A stretch of DNA of 64,000 nt from Hyphomicrobium denitrificans 1NES1 (GCF_000230975.2 NC_021172.1:2294001-2358000); one strand, 5' to 3'; counted from the first letter of the stretch, positions 39,832-48,765 are shown. A program made the numbers and translations. Notes: generated by a model not told the origin, from the letters alone.

Positions 39832-41202
39832 ATGGTCCGTAGCTTCGTCGCCGCACTCACAGGTCTTGGCTTCCTCGCAACGCTGCTGGCGCTGCCGCCG
39901 GAGCTTGCCGATGCGCGATCCTATCGAAGCCACGTGATTGCAAAACAGAAGACATATTGGGCGCGATATAAAGCAAGACATCGGGCTGCCACGAGAGGCC
40001 GTCGCAAGGCGCACCTGGGCGTACAATCACAGGCTGCCGTGACCCCCGGTGCGCCGCTACCGCCGAAACGACCTCTGAAACTTCTGACACGCGCCGAAAT
40101 TCTCGCCTCCGATCCGGCGCGCCTCGAACGTCTGGGACGGCGCATCATCGTCGGGTTCGAGCGCTTCGATGAAGTGAGGCCGCTCGTCGAGAAGCGGGCC
40201 ATCGCTGGTGTCTTCATCACCGATCATAACGTCCGCGGCCGCAGGGCCGATGACGTCGCGAAGGACATTCGGAGCCTTCAGGACATTCGTAAAGCGCAGG
40301 GTCTTCCTCGCTTGTTCGTCGCCGCCGATCAGGAGGGCGGATATGTCTCTCGGCTGTCACCGCCGCTCAAACAGCAACCGTCCCTCGGCACGCTTGTGGC
40401 TAAACTAAAAACCGACGCCGAACGGGAAAAATCAGTCCGCGACTATGCCGAGGTACAGGCGCACGAACTCGAGCGTCTCGGCATCACAATGAATTTCGGG
40501 CCGGTTGTTGATCTGCGGCTAGGCTCGCCGCGTCGTGACGATGGCGAAACTCAGCTCTACTGGCGCGCCATCGACAGCGATCCCTATCTCGTTGCCCAGG
40601 TCGCGGGCTGGTATTGCGACACGCTGACGAAATTCAACATCATCTGCACGCTCAAGCATTTTCCCGGCCTCGGACGCGTCGCGCGCGACACCCACGTGGT
40701 TACGGGGGACGTATCGGCAAGCACCGCGCAGCTTGAACTCAGCGACTGGGTTCCATTCCGCCGCTTGATGGGAAAGCCCGGCATAGCGACGATGGTTGGC
40801 CATGTCCGCGTCACCGCCGCCGATAAAGTGACGCCCGCTTCCTACTCCGACACAGTCATCAATTCATTCATCAGGGCCCGCACGGACGGCGATGTCCTGT
40901 TGATCACCGACGACCTCGGAATGGGCGCCGTGACACGCTCGAAGGACGGCCTCGGCGGCGTCGCGGTCAAGGCCATCAACGCCGGCGTCGATCTCGTGCT
41001 TCTCTCCGACGCCGCCAAATACTACGACACGGTGATGTCGGCATTGATAGAAGCCGATGCCAGCAATGAAATCGATCAGGCGCGTCAGATCGAGGCACGC
41101 GAGCGGCTTTCGAAGTACGTCTTCGTGGATGATTCTGAGCCTCCGTATGCTCCACCGCAGCAGGCGCAAAAGGAGCCTCAGCACGCGCCGCCGGAAAATT
41201 AA
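39832..41202 (+). CDS. Glycoside hydrolase family 3 (NagZ-like) protein
   Basis: The 456-residue protein has a signal peptide (MVRSFVAALTGLGFLATLLA) and a GH3 N-terminal TIM barrel with FVAADQEGGYVSRLS, MNFGPVVDL, CTLKHFPGLGRVARDTH and LLITDDLGMGAVTRS. In the last segment the aspartate nucleophile is expected. KHFPG(L/H)G..DTH is diagnostic of beta-N-acetylhexosaminidases. Cytoplasmic NagZ acts in peptidoglycan recycling; the export signal suggests a periplasmic or lipoprotein variant. The tail is Gln/Pro-rich. Confidence 0.88.
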   Translation: MVRSFVAALTGLGFLATLLALPPELADARSYRSHVIAKQKTYWARYKARHRAATRGRRKAHLGVQSQAAVTPGAPLPPKRPLKLLTRAEILASDPARLERLGRRIIVGFERFDEVRPLVEKRAIAGVFITDHNVRGRRADDVAKDIRSLQDIRKAQGLPRLFVAADQEGGYVSRLSPPLKQQPSLGTLVAKLKTDAEREKSVRDYAEVQAHELERLGITMNFGPVVDLRLGSPRRDDGETQLYWRAIDSDPYLVAQVAGWYCDTLTKFNIICTLKHFPGLGRVARDTHVVTGDVSASTAQLELSDWVPFRRLMGKPGIATMVGHVRVTAADKVTPASYSDTVINSFIRARTDGDVLLITDDLGMGAVTRSKDGLGGVAVKAINAGVDLVLLSDAAKYYDTVMSALIEADASNEIDQARQIEARERLSKYVFVDDSEPPYAPPQQAQKEPQHAPPEN

Positions 41203-41224
41203 TCGGCGGCGGTCGTTTGCGCCC

Positions 41225-41242
41225 CTGTTCCCTAGGGAACAG
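41225..41242. repeat. Perfect 18-bp palindrome
   Basis: CTGTTCCCTAGGGAACAG is self-complementary over 18 bp without a loop. It lies 23 bp after the GH3 gene and 72 bp before the next start. It has the look of an operator rather than a terminator. Confidence 0.5.
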
Positions 41243-41313
41243 CCCCTAGTCCTCAACACTGCCAATTTTACCGCTTGCACGGGCTCCGATACGTGCACGC
41301 CGAGGACCCGACC

Positions 41314-41628
41314 ATGCTCGACTTCGCCCACGGATTTCTGATGCGCAGCGCCGTGATGGTGCCCGCGCTGATGATCGTCAGCATCGGCGCCTGGTCCGCC
41401 CTGCGTAAACTACAAATGATGCGGCTCGACGAGCCGTTCGATGCAGCCGACATGCGCACTTGGCCGCTCGCCTACGCAATGGCCGATGCGGCTATTTTCG
41501 GTCTGGTGTTTTCGGCAATCGTCTCGGCTCTGGGCGACGGGCAGCTTACGGCGGCGGTGGGTGGCGGCGGCGCTGCCCTCGTCGCGATCGGTGCAGTTCC
41601 GCTTCTCATTGCGAAATGGAGAAGATGA
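41314..41628 (+). CDS. Small membrane protein, 104 residues
   Basis: Start ATG 41314 has a GAGGA ten bases upstream; longer versions lack a site. The protein (MLDFAHGFLMRSAVMVPALM) has about three TM helices: residues 10-30, about 52-72 (AYAMADAAIFGLVFSAIVSA) and 78-98, with a polar loop containing LRKLQMMRLDEPFD between the first two. No family is recognised. Confidence 0.6.
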   Translation: MLDFAHGFLMRSAVMVPALMIVSIGAWSALRKLQMMRLDEPFDAADMRTWPLAYAMADAAIFGLVFSAIVSALGDGQLTAAVGGGGAALVAIGAVPLLIAKWRR

Positions 41629-41809
41629 AACGGCCGGCCTGCGGGCCGAGCCGGACGTCATACCCTATCAAAACGATGCAATCGGCTCGTTGCGATTCTG
41701 ACCGCCCGCGATACGCGACGTCCGACAAAAATCCGACAGAACGAACGACTTCAATCAGATACGGCGTAAGGACACCGACTGAATGGCCCATTTGGAGAAA
41801 TGAAGCCAG

Positions 41810-42574
41810 ATGACCAGGTTCCTATCGCGGCGTCAGGCACTGAGAAGCATCCTCGCCGCGCCTGCCTCGGCCATTCTGGCGGAGAGGGCGCACGCCGCTG
41901 AGGTGACGCCGGCCGCCGCCGATCAACCGCCCGGCCAGTGCCGCCTGCTGCCCCAGGCCGTGGAAGGTCCGTACTACTTTGACCCGAAGCTCGTCCGTTC
42001 CGATATCGCGGAAGGCCGGCCCGGAATTCGATTGCGGCTCGAACTGCGTATCATCGAAAGTGGCACGTGCGCGCCGATCCCTAACGCGCGTGTCGACGTT
42101 TGGCACGCCGACGCGCAAGGCATCTATTCCGGTTACTCCGGCCAAGGCCCCAACTATGACACATCCACGAAAGGCGAGAGCTTCCTGCGCGGTACGCAGA
42201 TGACCGACGAAGATGGCCGCGTCAAATTCAAGTCGATCTATCCGGGATGGTATCCGGGGCGCACGCCGCATATTCACGTCAAAGTCTTCATCGGCGAAAC
42301 ACGGGTCGCGACGGCCCAGGTCTATTTTCCGGATGAATTCAGCGCCCGCATCTACACGACGTACGAGCCTTACAATCTGCGGTCCATCTCCGACACGACC
42401 AACGACGAGGACAGCATTTTCCGCGATGGCGAGCGCGATGGGGGCGGCACCGTTCTCGCGGTGAACCAGGACGGCGACACGGTTTCCGCGGGGCTGCTCA
42501 TCGGCGTCGACCAGACCGGCGAGGCCGCGAACTACGCCGAACGCGGATTTCTCCGGCGCATGCTCGGTCTTTGA
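41810..42574 (+). CDS. Secreted intradiol ring-cleavage dioxygenase-like protein
   Basis: The 254-residue protein starts with a possible Tat signal (FLSRRQALRSILAAPASAIL). The catalytic core resembles the protocatechuate 3,4-dioxygenase beta/catechol dioxygenase fold: VEGPYYFDPKLVRSDIAEGR, VDVWHADAQGIYSGYSG (first Tyr ligand) and YPGWYPGRTPHIHVKVF (second Tyr and two His). All four Fe(III) ligands expected are present. It would cleave a catechol-type aromatic in the periplasm. No other aromatic catabolism genes are nearby, so the substrate is unknown. Confidence 0.87.
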   Translation: MTRFLSRRQALRSILAAPASAILAERAHAAEVTPAAADQPPGQCRLLPQAVEGPYYFDPKLVRSDIAEGRPGIRLRLELRIIESGTCAPIPNARVDVWHADAQGIYSGYSGQGPNYDTSTKGESFLRGTQMTDEDGRVKFKSIYPGWYPGRTPHIHVKVFIGETRVATAQVYFPDEFSARIYTTYEPYNLRSISDTTNDEDSIFRDGERDGGGTVLAVNQDGDTVSAGLLIGVDQTGEAANYAERGFLRRMLGL

Positions 42575-42683
42575 ACGACGCCCCGCGAGAGGCAGCACGG
42601 CTAACCACGCTTGACTCGCGATTGTCCGCATGGCGATTGATTGGGGGAATTAGATTCGGATCGCGGCTCGGAGACATAAGGCG

Positions 42684-42812
42684 ATGGATACGAAATCACT
42701 CATCATCGGCGTGCTCTTGGTCACCGTCGGCGTGCTGAGCTACCTCCTCTACGACGCCAACCAAACCAAAGTAAAAGTCGACCTGCCCGGGATTAAGATC
42801 GAGGGGCGGTGA
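42684..42812 (+). CDS. Small membrane-anchored protein, 42 residues
   Basis: The frame MDTKSLIIGVLLVTVGVLSY is one TM helix, followed by LLYDANQTKVKVDLPGIKIE and GR. The anchor plus V.VD.PG.KIEG tail resembles a short protein common in the order. A weak ribosome-binding site (AAGG) lies before the ATG. The function is unknown. Confidence 0.55.
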   Translation: MDTKSLIIGVLLVTVGVLSYLLYDANQTKVKVDLPGIKIEGR

Positions 42813-42846
42813 AGCCGCAAGCTAAATCGGCCCAAATTATCTATCC

Positions 42847-43470
42847 CTAGATTAGCGCTTGTAGACTTCGAACTGCCTCCGCAATTGATCGACAGACGTT
42901 GTCATGATTTCCCAGAATATCTCGCAACCCCTCGCTGTTGGGTGCGACTGAGATTTCATCAAATGTCTCAGCGCCAATACCTTGAAGTCCTGCTCGAACG
43001 CGCACTGTCTTGGGCATAACCGCGATATATTTGTACGCTTCTATCGTTGGCTTCAACGCGCTCGCACCCAACAATCCTAGAGTGTCAAGGTTTGCGTTAA
43101 ACAGTTTTGAAGTTTCTGCCTTTTCGATCGAATGGCCGCCGTTGCGATTTGAGCGACTTAAGTTTCTGAGAACCTCTAGCCGATTTCCGATCACATTTGC
43201 CACACCTTCAAGTTCTGTAGACAATGCAATCGCAAGCTGACTCCTGCGCTTCTTTTGCTCCTCGGCAGCCTTAATTCTTTCATGCCGAGCGGTGAAAAAA
43301 TACGTCAAGAATGCCCCCAAAGCGCCGACTAGAAACGGACTTACTGTCTGAAATAGCGTAACGCTATTGGCGGACGAATTCGCTATTGGTTGAGCAGCAC
43401 CAATCCCCAAGGAGGGTTCCTCAATAAAAAGACCAACCAGAATGAGACAAAAAAATAATGATCTATGCAT
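42847..43470 (-). CDS. Hypothetical membrane protein of atypical composition, 207 residues
   Basis: An N-terminal signal/TM segment (MHRSLFFCLILVGLFIEEPS) and a second TM (VSPFLVGALGAFLTYFFTA) precede a coiled, charged region (HERIKAAEEQKKRRSQLAIA) and a cytoplasmic C-terminal domain with AETSKLFNANLDTLGLLG. The DNA is visibly poorer in GC than its neighbours and uses AT-rich codons, a sign of transfer. Its start overlaps the end of the HAD gene by 8 nt. No family is recognised. Its plan resembles small membrane-sensing accessory proteins, but this is speculative. Confidence 0.6.
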   Translation of the reverse strand: MHRSLFFCLILVGLFIEEPSLGIGAAQPIANSSANSVTLFQTVSPFLVGALGAFLTYFFTARHERIKAAEEQKKRRSQLAIALSTELEGVANVIGNRLEVLRNLSRSNRNGGHSIEKAETSKLFNANLDTLGLLGASALKPTIEAYKYIAVMPKTVRVRAGLQGIGAETFDEISVAPNSEGLRDILGNHDNVCRSIAEAVRSLQALI

Positions 43471-44416
43471 TTCCTCTCAGCCCCCGCACTTCCTCCCTCA
43501 CCATCACATCCGCAATAATCCGATCCAGCAGCAGGCACGTCCGCTTCCATAAATCGGAACCCTTGCGATAATCCGCGGCAGCGTAGAAATCACAGCGGCC
43601 CGCCTTGAAAAGCTCGACGCATTTCGCGTCGCTCTCGTCCGGCCCGTGCACGGCAATCGCCTGCCCGCCGTTCTTTTTCAGAAGCGCCATTGACGGCACG
43701 TCCGTGTCGCCGTCGCCGAAATAGATGAAATTCGAAAACGGGATCGGCCTGAGCGCCTCGGACATGTGCGCGTTGATGCTCTGGCTCAGATCCTCGAGCC
43801 CCTTGTTGATGCGGAACAGGAACTGCGTCTTGCCGGTGTCGGAGATGACGCGCTTCGGAAACGGCAGGTCGTAGGCGTCGAACCAGTATTCGCTTGCGAA
43901 CACGTTGGCGAAGTGCGGATAGATCTTCGTACCCTCGATGATCTCGGTCAGCCCCGACGAGATCAGGTAATGCTTGACCGTAATGCCGCTGTCGCCCGCG
44001 CGTTTCTTCACGTAGGCATGCATCGCATCGAACCAAGCCGTCACGCCCGGATAAAGATCCACCTGCTTGCCTTGCGCGACGAGATCGGCGCGGTCGATGC
44101 GAACGCCCTTCTCCTTCGCCTTCTTGTAGAGCAGGTGCATGTAGGTGATCAGCGCATCGGCACGCTCGGCCTTCGAGACGCGCGAGCACTCGTCCCAGAA
44201 CGCTTTCGGATCGATGCCGAGCTTCGGCAGGAACGCATATTCCTGCATCGGCTTCGGCGACAGCGTGCCGTCGAAGTCATAAACGAGGGCTATGATTTTT
44301 TTGTCGGGCGAAGGGTCTTTCTTTGGCGCTGGCGACTCGCGTTCCGCGAGCCGGCCGCCAGCGCCGGACTTGTTGCGAACGCCTCGCGATTTAAAACGGC
44401 TTTCTTGCTCGACCAT
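43463..44416 (-). CDS. HAD superfamily hydrolase
   Basis: The 317-residue protein has the four HAD motifs: nucleophile in IALVYDFDGTLSPKP (motif I), LISSGLTEIIEGTK (motif II Ser), a Lys before the last motif (FPKRVISDTGKTQFL), and YFGDGDTDVPSMALLKKNGG (motif IV). It should be a phosphatase of a small phospho-compound, acting in the cytoplasm. An Arg/Lys-rich N-terminal tail of about 35 residues precedes the domain. The low-GC gene downstream overlaps it by 8 nt. Confidence 0.88.
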   Translation of the reverse strand: MVEQESRFKSRGVRNKSGAGGRLAERESPAPKKDPSPDKKIIALVYDFDGTLSPKPMQEYAFLPKLGIDPKAFWDECSRVSKAERADALITYMHLLYKKAKEKGVRIDRADLVAQGKQVDLYPGVTAWFDAMHAYVKKRAGDSGITVKHYLISSGLTEIIEGTKIYPHFANVFASEYWFDAYDLPFPKRVISDTGKTQFLFRINKGLEDLSQSINAHMSEALRPIPFSNFIYFGDGDTDVPSMALLKKNGGQAIAVHGPDESDAKCVELFKAGRCDFYAAADYRKGSDLWKRTCLLLDRIIADVMVREEVRGLRGNA

Positions 44417-44538
44417 CGGCCGCCTCTCTCCGCCTACGACTTGTAGAGGGGAAAGAAGCGTGATTCGGGTGGCGTTAGTAAGCCGCGCGGCTCAGCTTTC
44501 CGACCGACCGGCGCAGATTTTCCCGTACGCCGGAAGCG

Positions 44539-45303
44539 TCAGTGCTTGCACCCCGGTCCATGGACATGGCCCGGCTCACCATGCGCGGCGCCATGATCGT
44601 GGTCATGGTCATGCCCGCAGCCGCACGAGTCTCCGTGTTCGTGGTGGTGATGGTGGTGGCTGTGATCATGGCCGCAGCCGCATGAGTCGCCATGTTCGTG
44701 GTGGTGATGGTGGTGGCTGTGATCATGGCCGCAGCCGCATGAGTCGCCATGTTCGTGGTGGTGGTGCGCTTCGGGATCGACGAGCGCTGCGCCAAGTTTA
44801 CGCTCGATTGCAATCGCCATTTCGCGCGGACTGTCCTTATCCTCGATCAGCAGACCCATCACTTCCGCACCAAGGCGCATGTCGCCGACCGCGCCAAGAT
44901 AGTGCCGCCTGAGACGACCCTGGCGGTCGAAGATCAGCAGCGCGGGCGTACCCTGCAGCTCGTAGGCCGTCATCGTTTCGGGCAGCTCCTCGCCATTCGG
45001 TTTGTCGAGCGCCACAGGAATCGTGATCCCGTTTTCCTTGAGATAGGCCTCAACTTTCTCCGGCGTCTGCTCAGCGAATTTCTCGAACGGCATGTGCAGG
45101 GCGAAGACGGCGACCTCGTCCTCCTCGAACGCACGGCGCAACCGCATCGCCTGCGGCAATCCGAACGTTTGTGAGCCCGGGCATTGAAGTTGCCAGATCG
45201 CGATTACCACGACCTTGCCCTTCTCGGCTTTCAGAGTGCGCTTCTTGTCGGAATTGAGCCAGCGCTGCGCGATGATCTCAGGCGGGTGTTCGGGATTGAA
45301 CAT
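44539..45303 (-). CDS. Thioredoxin-fold redoxin with C-terminal His/Cys metal-binding repeats
   Basis: The 254-residue protein begins with a TlpA/AhpC-like thioredoxin fold: VVVIAIWQLQCPGSQTFGLP (a single Cys instead of CxxC), FALHMPFEKFAEQTPEKVEA, ALDKPNGEELPETMTAYELQ and GTPALLIFDRQGRLRRHYLG. After residue 175 comes a tail of tandem repeats, EHGDSCGCGHDHSHHHHHH and variants, then HDHDHDHG and HVHGPGCKH. The tail should bind several Ni, Zn, Cu or Co ions, so the protein may combine redox and metal storage or delivery. No signal peptide is seen. The repeat DNA is nearly identical between copies, so it has expanded recently. Confidence 0.8.
   Translation of the reverse strand: MFNPEHPPEIIAQRWLNSDKKRTLKAEKGKVVVIAIWQLQCPGSQTFGLPQAMRLRRAFEEDEVAVFALHMPFEKFAEQTPEKVEAYLKENGITIPVALDKPNGEELPETMTAYELQGTPALLIFDRQGRLRRHYLGAVGDMRLGAEVMGLLIEDKDSPREMAIAIERKLGAALVDPEAHHHHEHGDSCGCGHDHSHHHHHHEHGDSCGCGHDHSHHHHHHEHGDSCGCGHDHDHDHGAAHGEPGHVHGPGCKH
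44605..44766. repeat. 57-bp coding tandem repeat
   Basis: Units begin at 44605, 44662 and 44719. The last two are identical over about 45 bp (GTGATCATGGCCGCAGCCGC ...), while the first has a few substitutions. Each encodes one 19-residue His-rich unit with a CGC motif. Confidence 0.8.
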
Positions 45304-45367
45304 CGAATGATCCTTGAATGGCTTTGACGATACATAGCATCCCGAAGGTCACCCTTCAGCCATGCCT

Positions 45368-47164
45368 TCAGTCACAGTTTCCGGATTTTTGAGGACCTGC
45401 AGGCTCCGCGTTGGCCCGGCACGCAAACTTCGCCGGGATTTTGCAAGGCTGACCGACATCCATATCGTAGATGCGGAAATGCACCGGGCATCCGCGCATG
45501 ACGTTGTAGGCTGAAACGCAGCCGCTCGGCGTCGGTAACGAGGGCCGCGAACTGGCCGTCAGCGCCATGTTCATCCGATTGATCCAGCGGTCTTCGACGA
45601 TCAGCAGATTCGCACCATTGGCCCCGACCTCGTTTGCGATGGTTTCCGGAACCTGCCGGTCCGGCGAGACCCCAAGGAGGAAACGGCTCGACGGCTCGCG
45701 AAAGCCGACAAGATCGACCGTGTTTGCCGGGCAGCCCGCAATGGCGCGCTTGATCTCAGTCGATGGCCAAATCTTGTCGATCGACGGCAGCACTAAGCCG
45801 AGCAGCGTCATCGCGAACAGAGCCAACGCCGCGACTCCGATCGTGGCCCAGCCGCGTAGCAACCCTTCGTGCACGAGACGCCCGCTCCAGACGAACAGTG
45901 ACGCGATGATCGCGATCAGGACGGCGGGCACGACACCCGGAAGCTCGTGCGCAAAACCGTAGACCGCCGCGAATACCGCGAGAGGTATCGCCGCGAGCGC
46001 TGTGGGCCATACGAATATGCCCCCTTCCGGCCGCTTACCGCCGCCCGTCTCACTGACAACGACCGACGCAACCGCAAGCGCCAATGCCGGAAACATCGTC
46101 TGCACCATGTAGGTGCCAGGCTTCGACGACAAGGCTTCGAGATAGACGAGATATCCAATCACCCAAGCGAGCAGAAAGCGTGGCAATCTCTGGTCGCGTG
46201 TGGCCCAAAAGCGTTTGAATGCCGTGCCGAGCAGCGCTATGCCCGGAAGAAATCCGAGCAGCAGCGCCAGAACAAACGTTCCCGGAAACGCGCGCAGCTT
46301 CATGTCCTGCGCGCCACCGAGCGCCGCCAGGAATTCGCGCCAATTCATTCCCGCGAACGGCGTGCCATCCTGATGCGCGCGCACGAGCAGCCACGGAGCG
46401 GCGATCGCGAGCGCTACCGGAATCCCGACAAGCGGCCGCAGACGTTTCAGCCATGAAAAATCACGATCGAACGCATAAAGCGCGATCAGCGTCGCGAAAA
46501 CGAGAATGGGCACAAGCAGCGCATTGATGAGCATCCCGGAGCCGACGGCCGCCCAGAAAAGCAGCGCCAACACCGTCTCGCCACGTTTCGAGAATCGCCG
46601 CGGATGTCGGACAAGCGCGTCCGAGGGTGTCAGGGGCCCGGCCGTCGTATAGAACCAGGCCAGCGTCAGCATCGCGACCGTGGCGGGAAATAGGGACAAT
46701 CCCTCCGCGATTGCAAGTTGCGATACGAGCACTGTCAGAGGCGCCACCGCAAACAATGCAGCAGCGATCAACGCCGCCTCCGCACCGACGATGGCACTTC
46801 CGAGCCAGAACAGCGCCAACACCGCCAACGTCACAAAAATCAGGGAGGGTACGCGATAGACTCGGATGTCGCGGGCATGCGCTTCTCCCGCAAGCGACCG
46901 GCTCAGTCCTTGTGCCCAGAACGTGCCGATCGGACGATATTGATGCACGACTGTGCCGAAGCGCGGATCGGTCCAGTCACCCTGCGCAACCATATTGCGC
47001 GTCGTCTCGGCATAGATGGCTTCGGTACGATCGACGGCCGGAAGGCGAACAAAACCCGGCAAGTAAACGGCGAGACACAACAGTAGGAGCGCCATCGATG
47101 CTGCTTGCGGCCGCGACGCGAGCGCGGCCCATCCCTCCGTTAACGAGCGGCGACGCTCCACCAC
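45368..47164 (-). CDS. Glycosyltransferase family 39 (ArnT/PMT-like) membrane protein
   Basis: The protein of about 598 residues has some twelve TM helices. It carries the ArnT/PMT signature in the first periplasmic loop: PAVDRTEAIYAETTRNMVAQ, GDWTDPRF, then HQYRPIGTFWAQGLS. It would move a sugar from an undecaprenyl- or dolichyl-like lipid carrier to lipid A or another acceptor. The frame is open to ATG 47242, only 7 bp from the divergent pyrE start. I prefer GTG 47164, which has GGGAG seven bases upstream and leaves 85 bp for promoters. Confidence 0.85.
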   Translation of the reverse strand: MVERRRSLTEGWAALASRPQAASMALLLLCLAVYLPGFVRLPAVDRTEAIYAETTRNMVAQGDWTDPRFGTVVHQYRPIGTFWAQGLSRSLAGEAHARDIRVYRVPSLIFVTLAVLALFWLGSAIVGAEAALIAAALFAVAPLTVLVSQLAIAEGLSLFPATVAMLTLAWFYTTAGPLTPSDALVRHPRRFSKRGETVLALLFWAAVGSGMLINALLVPILVFATLIALYAFDRDFSWLKRLRPLVGIPVALAIAAPWLLVRAHQDGTPFAGMNWREFLAALGGAQDMKLRAFPGTFVLALLLGFLPGIALLGTAFKRFWATRDQRLPRFLLAWVIGYLVYLEALSSKPGTYMVQTMFPALALAVASVVVSETGGGKRPEGGIFVWPTALAAIPLAVFAAVYGFAHELPGVVPAVLIAIIASLFVWSGRLVHEGLLRGWATIGVAALALFAMTLLGLVLPSIDKIWPSTEIKRAIAGCPANTVDLVGFREPSSRFLLGVSPDRQVPETIANEVGANGANLLIVEDRWINRMNMALTASSRPSLPTPSGCVSAYNVMRGCPVHFRIYDMDVGQPCKIPAKFACRANAEPAGPQKSGNCD

Positions 47165-47249
47165 AATCTTCTCCCAAATCTTGACAGGCTTTTCGATCCG
47201 GGGTGTTTGCGCATCCTGAACCGAAAAACGCAAGAGGCGCATCTATCGC

Positions 47250-47831
47250 ATGGCAGAAAAACCGTCCGACCGCGCCGGCAAACGCGCGCGCCTGATCGAA
47301 CTCATCAAAGTGCGGTCGTTCCAGGAAGGACCGGCGTTCAAGCTCGCCTCCGGCAAGACCTCGCCGTTCTACTTCAACATGAAGCCGACGATGCTCGACA
47401 GCGAGGGGGCTTATCTCATTGCATCCCTTATCCTCGATGAGATCGAAGGCGTCGACGCCGACCTGATCGGTGGGCTCGAAATGGGCGCCGTGCCGATTGC
47501 GTCGAGCGTCGCGGCAATTGCCTACACGCGCGGACGCAAGCTGCCCGCATTCTTCGTCAGGAAGCAGGCGAAGGAACACGGCACGCGCGCGCTCGTCGAG
47601 GGCCTTGCCAAAACCGAACGTATGGCAGGCAGGAAAGTCATCATCGTCGAAGACGTGACGACAACCGGCGGCTCGGCGCTTAAAGCTGCTGAAGCGTTGA
47701 AAGCGGAAGGCGCGACGGTCGTTCGCGTCATCACCATCGTCGACCGGCTCGACGGCGCGATGCAGATTTTCTCCGACGCCGGCTTCGCGTTCACGCCACT
47801 CCTGACGCTCGAAGACTTCCGCAGCAAATAG
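47250..47831 (+). CDS. pyrE: Orotate phosphoribosyltransferase
   Basis: PyrE forms OMP from orotate and PRPP in pyrimidine synthesis. The 193-residue protein shows ASGKTSPFYFNMKPTMLDSE, GLEMGAVPIASSVA, the catalytic loop FFVRKQAKEHGT and the PRPP-binding VIIVEDVTTTGGSALKAAEA. AAGAGG lies ten bases before the ATG. It is divergent from the GT39 gene. Confidence 0.96.
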   Translation: MAEKPSDRAGKRARLIELIKVRSFQEGPAFKLASGKTSPFYFNMKPTMLDSEGAYLIASLILDEIEGVDADLIGGLEMGAVPIASSVAAIAYTRGRKLPAFFVRKQAKEHGTRALVEGLAKTERMAGRKVIIVEDVTTTGGSALKAAEALKAEGATVVRVITIVDRLDGAMQIFSDAGFAFTPLLTLEDFRSK

Positions 47832-47877
47832 TCACGTAGTCACGACCGCTTCTGCTGAATGCTGCAATGAAGCGGCT

Positions 47878-48549
47878 TCACCCCATGTGCTTCGTCAGGA
47901 AGTCGCGCACGCGGCCCCACGCAAGCTCGGCGGACTTGCGATCGTGCACGGAGCGTTGCTCGTTCATGAAGGCGTGACTTGCATCGTAGCGATACGCCTC
48001 AAATGTCTTGCCTGCGGCCTTCATGCCCTTCTCGAATTCGTTAGCCTTTTCGGGCGTGACGAAATCGTCCTCGTTCGCGAAATGCGCCTGCACCGGGACC
48101 CTGACGTCGGCCGGTTTGACAACAGTCTCTGGCGGCAAACCATAGAAAGCGATGGCGGCAGAAAATTCCGGCACTCGCACGGCCCCGAGCACGGCAACCG
48201 CGCCGCCCATGCAGAAGCCGCAAACGGCAACCTTGGGGCTCGAAACCAAGAGATATTGCGCGGCGCCCCGTACGAGTTGATCGGTCGCTTCAAGAAAATT
48301 CAGCGAATTCATCTCACGACCCGCAGCCTCGGTATCGTGATAGGGTATCACCGCACCGGCATAAAGATCCGGGGCTAAGGCATCATAGCCAGCCAGCGCA
48401 AAGCGGTCGCAGATGCCCTTGATCTGGTCCTGCAGTCCCCACCATTCCTGAATGACGACGACACCCGGCGCGTTGGCCTCGGCCGACTTCGCGAGATAGC
48501 CCTCGCCAGTCTTGCCGTCAGGGCGCATGAATGAAATTCGAGTACCCAT
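47878..48549 (-). CDS. Dienelactone hydrolase family protein
   Basis: The 223-residue alpha/beta hydrolase carries the DLH triad: Cys in VAVCGFCMGGAVAVLG, Asp in AHFANEDDFVTPEKA, and His in RYDASHAFMNEQR. VVVIQEWWGLQDQIKGICDR near residue 30 is the usual oxyanion region. Such enzymes hydrolyse dienelactone or related lactones, and often act on other esters. Finding it in the same window as an intradiol dioxygenase is suggestive but they lie 5 kb apart. Confidence 0.92.
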   Translation of the reverse strand: MGTRISFMRPDGKTGEGYLAKSAEANAPGVVVIQEWWGLQDQIKGICDRFALAGYDALAPDLYAGAVIPYHDTEAAGREMNSLNFLEATDQLVRGAAQYLLVSSPKVAVCGFCMGGAVAVLGAVRVPEFSAAIAFYGLPPETVVKPADVRVPVQAHFANEDDFVTPEKANEFEKGMKAAGKTFEAYRYDASHAFMNEQRSVHDRKSAELAWGRVRDFLTKHMG

Positions 48550-48664
48550 TGCCTCTGTCTCCGTTCTGCTGCGTCATCCCGCGGCATGTGTATGCGCCAC
48601 AACGCCGATGATCAACGCTTTGCGAGCCGAAGGTTTTTCCAGTCAAGCTACCCGCATTCACGTC

Positions 48665-48750
48665 ATGGCCGCCCTCCGAGGCGGCCATCCAGAGCAACTC
48701 GTTCGATAAATGCGGGCTTTGCCCTGGATGGCCGGATCAAGCCCGGCCAT
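48665..48750. repeat. Two intergenic palindromes (REP-like)
   Basis: ATGGCCGCC/GGCGGCCAT (48665-48673 with 48680-48688) and ATGGCCGG/CCGGCCAT (48728-48735 with 48743-48750) form two perfect hairpins sharing the outer ATGGCCG. They sit between the dienelactone hydrolase start and the pckA end. The form is like the palindromic repeats scattered in alphaproteobacterial genomes. Confidence 0.6.
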
Positions 48751-48765
48751 GGAGTGGATATGGGC

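Noticed and set aside
44605..44766. CRISPR-like array
   Set aside because: The repeats are contiguous, in frame, without spacers, and encode a His-rich protein tail.
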